Part shown: piece after piece, positions 1 to 6,334 of the stretch | How the letters are laid out: each line of letters begins with the position of its first letter | How positions within the stretch are numbered: the first letter of the stretch is position 1 | Made by a program: the position numbers and the translations under genes | Notes under the pieces: model-generated | Databases searched by the model: none | What the model saw: the letters and a program-made list of their open reading frames with translations, nothing else | Told to the model about the DNA's origin: nothing | NCBI GenBank assembly: GCA_030606765.1 | Contig: JAUWFX010000055.1 | Location: 1 to 10,209, forward strand | Reading direction: 5' to 3' | DNA length: 10,209 bases | Origin: Dehalococcoidia bacterium | GTDB taxonomy: Bacteria > Chloroflexota > Dehalococcoidia > GIF9 > AB-539-J10

Positions 1-134
1 ATAATAGTGAGCCCTTCTGGAACTTCATAACGTTTTCCCATGATATATATGGGAATCAGCTTGGCTTCTGTGGCTGCCCTTTTTTCTTCAGCTACTACTT
101 CAGCTGAATTCTTGTTTTTCTCTTTGGCATTCAT
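1..134 (-). CDS. N-terminus of a small protein downstream of HdrB, possibly an Fe-S (ferredoxin-like) partner; partial
   Basis: Only the first 44 codons lie in the window; the rest is beyond the left edge. The start ATG (134-132) follows a clear GGAGG (141-145) at 6 nt spacing, and that site overlaps the hdrB stop codon, so translation is probably coupled. The first 25 residues are charged and rich in Lys, Glu and Ala, a likely disordered tail. They are followed by the segment PIYIMGKRYEVPEGLTI, which resembles the first beta-hairpin of 2Fe-2S ferredoxin-like domains ('short name of a cofactor path, then VPEGLTI'). From memory, small Fe-S proteins of this kind sit next to HdrBC in some anaerobes. 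No cysteine is visible yet, so the ferredoxin call is inference. That a gene starts here is well supported; its identity is not. Confidence 0.6.
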   Translation of the reverse strand, partial: MNAKEKNKNSAEVVAEEKRAATEAKLIPIYIMGKRYEVPEGLTI

Positions 135-136
135 CC

Positions 137-1045
137 TTAACCTCCAACGGGTAAGAAATTTCCTTTCCAAGGAATCAAGCTCTTTTCCCGCAGGAATAAT
201 TCGGGTTCACCATAATTCAGTTCAAATCGGCATATCTCAGGATCGAGCCCCAGGGCAAGGGCTAAAAGTTGAGTGAAATAAAAGAATGGCATCCCCTTAA
301 ATCCGCTATGTTCTTTCACCAATTTCTTTTGTCCCTGGCCTAAATTAAAATCACATAAAGGACAGGTAAGAACCAAAGCTTCCGCTCCACAGCTCGAGGC
401 TGAGCTTAAGATATCCCAAGCGTATTCAGAAATATCACTTGGATTCCCTATTATTTGATAAGACCCACAACACCTAGTAGCATCAGGGAAATCTACCGGA
501 GTAGCCCCTAGAGCTTTAAGGAACTCATGTAAGATGATGGGGTTTTCTACGCTATCTATAGCTACTTCCCTGGGGCGAAGCAGCATACATCCATAATAAG
601 GAGCTATTTTCAACTCACGAAGGGGGAGTTTTACTTTCCGCGAAAGGGTCTCCCACCCTATCTCATCTCTCAATACCTCTAAAAGATGAACTACCTTTAC
701 CTCCCCACTATAATCTATCTCCTCATCCATGAAGCTATTAAGAGTATTTCTTTTTTCAGCATCTTGCTTCATCAATAGGTTAGCCCTCTTTAGAGTATTA
801 AAGCAGAAAGAACATAAAGTAACCACCTGAGTTTTCCCTTGTTCCTTCACTCGAATGAGATTGCGAACAGGTGCTACCTGATGGATTAAATCATCATCAG
901 CTAAAGAATAAACTGCACCACAACAGTTCCACCTGGGAATCTCCTCCAACTTAACTCCCAAAACTTCCAGGGAGGCGATGGCAGGCTCCTCCAGATTCCT
1001 TGCCTTGGTTTTCAAGGTACATCCGGGATAATAAGCTAAGCTCAT
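137..1045 (-). CDS. hdrB: CoB-CoM heterodisulfide reductase subunit B-like protein (two CCG domains)
   Basis: 302 residues, the usual HdrB length. Two cysteine-rich CCG domains are complete. The first has C9, C41-C42, C78 and C81 (pattern C-X31-CC-X35-CXXC). The second has C153, C192-C193, C228 and C231 (C-X38-CC-X34-CXXC). In methanogen HdrB these ten cysteines hold two noncubane [4Fe-4S] clusters that reduce a disulfide. Bacteria without CoM/CoB use HdrB homologues on other, mostly unknown, acceptors, and related CCG subunits occur in thiol:fumarate reductase and class E succinate dehydrogenase. No signal peptide or membrane segment is seen, so it should be cytoplasmic. It follows hdrC by 11 bp, and the next gene begins 2 bp after its stop. 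The Shine-Dalgarno site is weak. HdrA is absent from the window, so the physiological partner and acceptor are open; the family call is firm. Confidence 0.93.
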   Translation of the reverse strand: MSLAYYPGCTLKTKARNLEEPAIASLEVLGVKLEEIPRWNCCGAVYSLADDDLIHQVAPVRNLIRVKEQGKTQVVTLCSFCFNTLKRANLLMKQDAEKRNTLNSFMDEEIDYSGEVKVVHLLEVLRDEIGWETLSRKVKLPLRELKIAPYYGCMLLRPREVAIDSVENPIILHEFLKALGATPVDFPDATRCCGSYQIIGNPSDISEYAWDILSSASSCGAEALVLTCPLCDFNLGQGQKKLVKEHSGFKGMPFFYFTQLLALALGLDPEICRFELNYGEPELFLREKSLIPWKGNFLPVGG

Positions 1046-1056
1046 TTTTTATTTCT

Positions 1057-1464
1057 TTAGCCGGTAAACTTCCTCAAGCCACTGACCATGGCTATTTGAG
1101 GAAGTTCGCAGCGCTCCTGGGGTGAAATATCCTCGGGGCGTATGTGGTCAACATTTTTCCTCAGGGTGAGAAGCCTTATTGCCTCCATCATCTTAGAGAG
1201 GTCAAATCCTCTAGGGCAATTGACAGTACAGGCAAGACAAGAGGCACAAAGCCAAACAGTTTTGGAATTGGCAATTTCTTCTTCTAATCCTAATCGTGCC
1301 AGTTCAATAATCTGGCGAGGAGAAAGGTCCATATTGGAAGCCGCGGGACAATTTCCGGAACACATACCACACTGGTAACATGACTGCAAGTTCTGTCCAC
1401 TGAATTCTTTGACTTTTCTTACAAACTCACTGCCTAGCCTTTTGGGCGAAATAGTTACAGACAT
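1057..1464 (-). CDS. hdrC: CoB-CoM heterodisulfide reductase subunit C-like protein (two [4Fe-4S] clusters)
   Basis: 135 residues, short and typical for HdrC. Two classical cluster motifs are present: C29-X2-C32-X2-C35-X3-C39-P, and C73-X2-C76-X2-C79-X3-C83-P. In the Hdr complex HdrC relays electrons from HdrA to the catalytic HdrB. The order hdrC-hdrB, with 11 bp between them, is the common bacterial and archaeal arrangement. The gene lies 24 bp downstream of the fumarase subunit, which places it in the same transcript as the organic-acid genes. There is no transmembrane segment, so it is not an HdrE-linked membrane form. The start at 1464 has only a weak purine-rich stretch (AAGAGA) directly upstream. 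GlcF-type proteins share these motifs, but the small size and the adjacent HdrB favour HdrC. Confidence 0.92.
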   Translation of the reverse strand: MSVTISPKRLGSEFVRKVKEFSGQNLQSCYQCGMCSGNCPAASNMDLSPRQIIELARLGLEEEIANSKTVWLCASCLACTVNCPRGFDLSKMMEAIRLLTLRKNVDHIRPEDISPQERCELPQIAMVSGLRKFTG

Positions 1465-1488
1465 TCTCTTATCACTCTTTCAATTGCC

Positions 1489-2334
1489 TTACAGAATTGC
1501 CTCTTCATGGCGAGAGCACCAGCACTGCATGTTGACTGCTACAGGCATGCTGGCAATATGGCAAGGGAAGGTTTCCACATGAACTGCTAAGGCGGTAACT
1601 GTGCCACCATAGCCCATAGCACCGATGCCCAGATTGTTAACTCTTTCCAGAATTTCCCTCTCTAAATCAGCAACCTCAGGGTCAGGGCTCGGTTCGCCAA
1701 CTCTGCGTAACAACGCCTTCTTAGCTATAAACATGGTCTTGTCCGTCGTCCCACCGATGCCAACACCAATAATAACCGGTGGACAGGGGTTACTACCAAC
1801 CTCGTCAACAAGATTAACGACAAAATCTATCACCCCCTGGCGTCCCTTAGCCGGAGTTAGAACAGTCAGGCGAGAACAATTTTCTGAGCCACCTCCCTTG
1901 GGCAAGACACTGATTTTCAGCCTGTCTCCAGAAACTATATCAGTATGAATCATAGCTGGTGTGTTATCTTTGGTGTTTACCCTGGCAAAACAAGGCTGGC
2001 TCACCATGGATTTACGCAAATAACCTTTATCATACCCCTGACGCACCCCTTCGTTTACTGCCGTATAAAGGTCTCCATTGGTTATGTGCACTTCCTGGCC
2101 TAGCTCCAACATGACCACGGCGGCACCGGTGTCCTGACAAAGAGGAATTTGTTCCCCGCCGGCAATGTCTGCATTTTCCAAGATTCTATCCAGCACATCA
2201 CGGCAAACAGAAGATTTTTCTTTTTCCTTTGCTTGCCTCAATGCAATTATCACATCTGGGGACAAATAATGGCAGGAATGCTCAAATAAACAACCTACGG
2301 TGTTCGTTACGTCACCAGCTTTGATTTCCTTCAT
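1489..2334 (-). CDS. fumA: Class I (Fe-S) fumarate hydratase, alpha subunit; L-tartrate dehydratase alpha is the alternative
   Basis: 281 residues, the length of the alpha (N-terminal) subunit of two-subunit class I fumarases. Family motifs: IPLCQDTG (C66), the substrate-loop KGGGSENCS (146-154), NPCPPVIIGVGIGGTTDK (C184), and the C-terminal ASMPVAVNMQC (C271). C66, C184 and probably C271 bind the [4Fe-4S] cluster whose open iron activates fumarate or malate; another cysteine at 273 makes the third ligand slightly uncertain. The protein needs a beta subunit (about 180-200 aa), normally the next gene. Here the next gene is hdrC, so the partner is elsewhere, possibly past the left edge. TtdA proteins share all these motifs, so tartrate or another hydroxy-diacid cannot be excluded. 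Fumarase fits best with the carboxyltransferase genes upstream, since fumarate/malate is a step of the methylmalonyl-CoA pathway. Confidence 0.88.
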   Translation of the reverse strand: MKEIKAGDVTNTVGCLFEHSCHYLSPDVIIALRQAKEKEKSSVCRDVLDRILENADIAGGEQIPLCQDTGAAVVMLELGQEVHITNGDLYTAVNEGVRQGYDKGYLRKSMVSQPCFARVNTKDNTPAMIHTDIVSGDRLKISVLPKGGGSENCSRLTVLTPAKGRQGVIDFVVNLVDEVGSNPCPPVIIGVGIGGTTDKTMFIAKKALLRRVGEPSPDPEVADLEREILERVNNLGIGAMGYGGTVTALAVHVETFPCHIASMPVAVNMQCWCSRHEEAIL

Positions 2335-2392
2335 TTTTCTTTGTTGGCTTATCCTGGCTTCCTGATGCTGGCTGCGTTGGATGCTAAAGTTT

Positions 2393-3640
2393 TTACCCCA
2401 TTATATTTGGCACAGTAAGGCTAGCGTCCATCAAGAACAGGATTTTTGCCTTTTCTCCCTTCTTTTCAATTGCTCTATCTAGCGCCTCCTGAACTTCGTG
2501 ACAGGGTTTGATAAATGCTTGTTCCATATCTTGCTCCGCAAGCCCCGTTACTCCCCAGATTCCTGCCCAGGTGGCAATCTCAGCCATTTTAGCAGCTTTA
2601 TGATAACCCAGTTTATAGCCTCGCTCAATTCTTTGCAGGGCTTCCTGAGGAGTTTTACTGCTGGCCAGGAGATTAAAGTATGCCTCTTCTCCTATCCCGG
2701 ACCTGCACTCAGAGACAAGTATAAGAATCCCTCCCTCCTTTAGAGCCAGTTTCCCATTATCAAGCGCCTTTTGCGATTGATATAAATCCACGTCTGAGGG
2801 ATAACCGGCGACAGCAACGACGATGTCCGTTTTTTCCTTGATATCTACACAGTAAACTTCGTGAGCTTTCTCTATAGCCATCAGGAATGAATCATGAATA
2901 TGCCCTGAGGTACAATGGTAAATCCTTTTTTCGCCATCGAGAACAGTCTGGATGGAAAATATTTCCTTTCCTTCTATCGTCTTGAGGGCATCAACCATAT
3001 CTTCATGAACCGGATTGCCCTCCAAAACCAGCGTCTGTGCACGGGGACTAAGGGCATGCTTATGATTTTGCTCTATTGTCTTATAAGATGCAATGCCGGG
3101 GAGAAATGATTTCCTGCCTCCTGTATAGCCAGCGAAATAATGAGGTTCTACTGAACCAATAGTTACCAGCTTATGTGCCTCTACACCTATTGTGTTTACA
3201 TACATCTCGGTACCAGTGGAGGAAATTCCCAAATATACCATATCTTCATCTTTGCGAGCATCATGGACATAGATTCTGTCCTTTAGCAAGTTGTGATAAT
3301 TTCCGAAGATAAATTTGAATTCCTCTTCAGTTGGTGCACGGTGAATTCCGGTGGCAATGATAAACCTTGTATTTTTATCCCTGGTTTTAGGGTAAATTAC
3401 TTCTAGTATTTTTGCCGTAGGAGTAGGTCTGGTGTAATCATTAACAATGAAAAGCAAATCTCTAGCATCGGCGATAAACTCATCGAAACTCCTGGAGTTA
3501 ATGGGTTGTTCAATTCCCTTGCGGATGGTCTTTGTTTCATCGCCAACAGAAACAACATTTGGTTCAACTATTCCGGCAATCCTGTTTTCCTCAACTTCAA
3601 CCTCTACCTTTTCCTTTCCGTAAGGGATTCTTATTTTCAT
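2393..3640 (-). CDS. larA: LarA-family nickel-pincer 2-hydroxyacid racemase (lactate racemase-like, DUF2088)
   Basis: 415 residues, the usual LarA length. Matches to Lactiplantibacillus plantarum LarA are specific. DYTRPTP (68-74) is the substrate/cofactor-site motif and ATGIH ends at H100. EPHYFAGYTGGRKSFLPG contains H167 and K177, and H193 follows. The spacings H167-K177-H193 equal those of the known His174, Lys184 (covalent attachment of the Ni-pincer nucleotide) and His200. The enzyme should therefore use the nickel pyridinium-thioamide-thiocarboxylate cofactor. The family also contains racemases and epimerases for malate, phenyllactate, 2-hydroxyglutarate and sugar acids, so lactate is only the default. 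The gene lies between a GlcD-type dehydrogenase/Fe-S pair and fumarase, which points to lactate or malate. No larB, larC or larE is in the window. The start at 3640 has a purine-rich AAGGAAAA about 11-13 nt upstream, a rather long spacing. Confidence 0.9.
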   Translation of the reverse strand: MKIRIPYGKEKVEVEVEENRIAGIVEPNVVSVGDETKTIRKGIEQPINSRSFDEFIADARDLLFIVNDYTRPTPTAKILEVIYPKTRDKNTRFIIATGIHRAPTEEEFKFIFGNYHNLLKDRIYVHDARKDEDMVYLGISSTGTEMYVNTIGVEAHKLVTIGSVEPHYFAGYTGGRKSFLPGIASYKTIEQNHKHALSPRAQTLVLEGNPVHEDMVDALKTIEGKEIFSIQTVLDGEKRIYHCTSGHIHDSFLMAIEKAHEVYCVDIKEKTDIVVAVAGYPSDVDLYQSQKALDNGKLALKEGGILILVSECRSGIGEEAYFNLLASSKTPQEALQRIERGYKLGYHKAAKMAEIATWAGIWGVTGLAEQDMEQAFIKPCHEVQEALDRAIEKKGEKAKILFLMDASLTVPNIMG

Positions 3641-3764
3641 AGCTATTTTGTTTTCCTTTTTTTAGCCTATATCAGCGGAGATAGCTCAACACTGAGGACT
3701 TCCGTTTGTTTCGCTGTCTTATAGCCCCATAATCTGCTCCCTATGACATTCAGCCTCCCAGTTT

Positions 3765-4703
3765 TCATATTGGCCCCAAGGATGCTATTTCACTCACAAA
3801 ACTATCTACCGCATTCTTAAGTTTTTGAGTCTCACCAGTGGCAAAATGTTCCAACTTAAGCCTTTGTGGTTCAACACCAAGCACACCAAGCAGTCTCTCA
3901 ACCAATGCACATTTCTCTTGAGCCCTATAGTTTCCATCGTGTTCACATTCATCAAGCGGGCAACAGGCAATCATCATCCCCCACGCGCCCTGGTAAAATG
4001 TGTCCAATATCAATCCTGGGTCAATACGGCCGGCACACACAGTCACGATAATCCCCGATGTATTCTCTGCCCCCGCCAGCTCCATCCGAGACAGTCGGAG
4101 TCCAGGATATATTGACCAATCACAACAGAATATAATTACTTTGGGGATTCCATTCATGCTTCTGAGGGAGCTTTCAATTTTTGCAGAGAGTTCTTTCCTT
4201 GATATTCCAAATCCCTCCTTTTGCGACATTGCTCCAACAGGACACTCCGCTACACACACACCGCAACCCTTACACTTAACCTTATCGACCAGGATTCTCA
4301 TATGCTCCATATCCATAGAAAGTGCTTCAGCTTTACATACTGCGACACATCTTTCACAGGCAATACATAGGTTTTCGTCGTTCCTGACTGTGGTGCCCTG
4401 CGCCTCGAAGCCAGATTCCATAAGGTCAGCTCTGATATCGGTAAAGATGTCAGTAGGCGAAACTTTTGCTGAACAGCTTTTGCTACAATTCTTGCAGTAA
4501 AAGCATTGAAAGAGCTTTTCCGCAACATACGAAGAGGGTTCAACCTCGCCTGTAAGGAGTCCATAAGCAAGCACCAGCCTTCCCCTGGGCGTATCAATTT
4601 CCCAATTGGACACCTTATATAGAGGGCAATGCTCATAACAATAGCCACACCTTATACATATATTTAGTTCGCTTTCCCATTTCTTGACTCTGTTAAATTC
4701 CAT
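3765..4703 (-). CDS. Fused Fe-S electron-transfer protein: GlcF/HdrC-like, 2x[4Fe-4S] ferredoxin, MvhD domain
   Basis: 312 residues with three parts. Residues 10-80 carry C16-C19-C22-C26 and C67-C70-C73-C77, the double cluster region of GlcF/HdrC proteins, followed by the usual DTPRGR. Residues 110-160 carry two ferredoxin motifs, C113-C116-C119-C123 and C144-C147-C150-C154-P. Residues 188-295 match the MvhD/FlpD delta-subunit fold: FCCDWS (C193, C194), TVCAGRID (C223), ACCPLDEC (C247, C248, C253), then GNY and a C-terminal helical part. MvhD holds a [2Fe-2S] cluster and passes electrons from a hydrogenase or formate dehydrogenase to HdrA. Placed 75 bp after the FAD dehydrogenase gene, this protein probably takes electrons from it and hands them to an Hdr complex; this is inference. 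The GlcF CCG domains are absent. The MvhD CCxWC motif has Ser in place of its third Cys. A GGGG-containing ribosome site lies close to the ATG at 4703. Confidence 0.9.
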   Translation of the reverse strand: MEFNRVKKWESELNICIRCGYCYEHCPLYKVSNWEIDTPRGRLVLAYGLLTGEVEPSSYVAEKLFQCFYCKNCSKSCSAKVSPTDIFTDIRADLMESGFEAQGTTVRNDENLCIACERCVAVCKAEALSMDMEHMRILVDKVKCKGCGVCVAECPVGAMSQKEGFGISRKELSAKIESSLRSMNGIPKVIIFCCDWSIYPGLRLSRMELAGAENTSGIIVTVCAGRIDPGLILDTFYQGAWGMMIACCPLDECEHDGNYRAQEKCALVERLLGVLGVEPQRLKLEHFATGETQKLKNAVDSFVSEIASLGPI

Positions 4704-4778
4704 TTTCCCCTAGCTAATCCCAAGGCTTCCAAGCAAGAATGCGCACCGGCTCTTTGGGGATTCGATTTCCGTGTTTCT

Positions 4779-6209
4779 TTATAGCTCCACCGGGTATCTG
4801 AGTTTAGTTGCCGTAACCCAGTCATCCGGTGCATCCATCAATTTATGAGGATTTAAGATATTGTTGGGGTCAAGAGCCACTTTTATCGCCTTCATCATTT
4901 GCAGTGAATCTGCCTTTTCTTTTTTCCAAGAGGGCGCTTTGGAAATGGCAATGCCGTGCTCTCCTGAGGTTGTCCCCCCCACACTTCGGACATAATCATA
5001 TATCTCCTCAACTGCCCGCCTGGCATTTTCCCACTGCTCCTTCCTGGTAACTTCCATCAATATCTTTGTATGTAGCAATCCTATACCACAATGCCCATAA
5101 GCATTCATCACTACGTGATTGCGTTCTCCGATTTCGTGAATCTTGCGGGCGCATTCCGCTATCTTTGAGCTAGGGACAGCCATGTCATCAGCTAACGATG
5201 TGCAGACAAATCCATCCCTATATCTTGAGAGCGCAGCAAAAAGTTTTTTCCTCCCGCTATAGATTCGTTCCATTTCCTTGGCATCGCTGCCCATTTCAAT
5301 TCCAAAGGCATTATGTTTCTCACATATCTCTTTGATGGTTTCCATATCGTAGTCCACAGCTTCTTTTAATCGTCCATCACACTCATATAGCACAATTGCT
5401 TCTACCTGGGGAAGATTCATGTTAAGGGTCTTGTTAAGAGCAGTGATGGCTATATCGTCTACAAGCTCAAGCAACGAGGGCGTTACTTCAGATGCCACGA
5501 TATCTGATATTGTCTCACCAGCATCTTCTAGTTTATTAAACTTCGCCATTCCCATAGCTCTAAATTTAGGCAGGTGTCTGAGCAAAATTGTCGCTTCTAC
5601 AATTATGCCCAGAGTGCCTTCAGAGCCAACCATAAGCCTATCAAGCTGGTAACCCGATGCCTGAGCGCGTGTATCAGCACCAAGAGTAACTAAATCTCCA
5701 TTTGCCAGAACAACCTTCATCCCTAAGACATAGTCCCGCATTGTTCCGTACTTTATCGCCCTTACCCCAGAGCCATTGTTGGCAATAGCTCCGCCAATGG
5801 TGGCAATTCTACCCGACTCTGGAGCCGAAGGAAACCAAAGACCATAGGGCTGAAGCGCCCTGTTTAAATCATCCCAGACTACTCCCGGCTCAACTTTGCA
5901 CAGTATATCTCGGGGTCTTATCGCCAGGATTCGGTTCATTCGCTTCAAATCCATGACAATGCCACCATCTATGGGAACAGTGTGTCCCGAAGCGCCAGAA
6001 CCGGCACCTCGGGCGATAACAGGTATTAACCCGGCATTGGCATAGCGCACGACCTCCCGCACTTGCTCTACTGTTTCAGGTCTGACAATAACCGAGGGAG
6101 TAGCTTCATGAACCGAGGAGTCAGAGCCATAGACGTAAAGATCAGCAATGTTATCTCTGACATTTTTCTCTCCCACGATCTCCCTCAATCTTTCAACGTC
6201 TATCTCCAT
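4779..6209 (-). CDS. glcD: FAD-linked 2-hydroxyacid dehydrogenase (GlcD / D-lactate dehydrogenase family)
   Basis: 476 residues, typical GlcD length. The PCMH-type FAD-binding domain covers about 36-215. It includes the pyrophosphate-binding RGAGSGASGHTVP (67-79), GGIVMDL, KVEPGV, TIGGAIANNGSG (137-148), YGTMRDYVLG and VGSEGTLGII (194-203). The FAD-oxidase C-terminal domain covers about 215-457. It has GHCGIGLLH (H373, H380) and GEHG (E417, H418), the metal/substrate-binding set of D-lactate dehydrogenase and glycolate oxidase D subunits, then DPNNILNPHK (447-456). The enzyme oxidises a 2-hydroxyacid, most likely D-lactate, to the 2-oxoacid. The ATG at 6209 has a strong AGGAGGAGGT (6214-6223) 4 nt upstream, the best ribosome site in the operon, so it is probably well expressed. 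The normal GlcF partner is replaced by the fused Fe-S/MvhD protein directly downstream. Substrates such as glycolate, D-malate or D-2-hydroxyglutarate are possible. Confidence 0.93.
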   Translation of the reverse strand: MEIDVERLREIVGEKNVRDNIADLYVYGSDSSVHEATPSVIVRPETVEQVREVVRYANAGLIPVIARGAGSGASGHTVPIDGGIVMDLKRMNRILAIRPRDILCKVEPGVVWDDLNRALQPYGLWFPSAPESGRIATIGGAIANNGSGVRAIKYGTMRDYVLGMKVVLANGDLVTLGADTRAQASGYQLDRLMVGSEGTLGIIVEATILLRHLPKFRAMGMAKFNKLEDAGETISDIVASEVTPSLLELVDDIAITALNKTLNMNLPQVEAIVLYECDGRLKEAVDYDMETIKEICEKHNAFGIEMGSDAKEMERIYSGRKKLFAALSRYRDGFVCTSLADDMAVPSSKIAECARKIHEIGERNHVVMNAYGHCGIGLLHTKILMEVTRKEQWENARRAVEEIYDYVRSVGGTTSGEHGIAISKAPSWKKEKADSLQMMKAIKVALDPNNILNPHKLMDAPDDWVTATKLRYPVEL

Positions 6210-6334
6210 CTCTACCTCCTCCTATATCGTTATTTTTCTTCCCTTTGCGCTAAATATATGTGTGCCTATTTATCATCTCCGATGAAAACATTGAAATTTC
6301 TCACGCCTGCTCTTTTTCGGAGATTGCTTTTTCT

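Noticed and set aside
40..276. Plus-strand frame of 78 codons at the left edge
   Set aside because: Antisense to the end of hdrB and the start of the partial gene, both supported by motifs or a good GGAGG site.
1625..1948. Plus-strand frame of 107 codons
   Set aside because: Antisense to conserved motifs of the fumarase alpha subunit; low-complexity shadow.
4000..4500. Plus-strand open frame of 166 codons
   Set aside because: Lies entirely antisense to the four-cluster Fe-S/MvhD gene, whose cysteine motifs are unmistakable. Ser/Thr/Ile-rich shadow composition.
4298..4648. Minus-strand frame of 116 codons in another phase
   Set aside because: Fully inside the Fe-S fusion gene, out of frame, with no recognisable domain or independent ribosome site.
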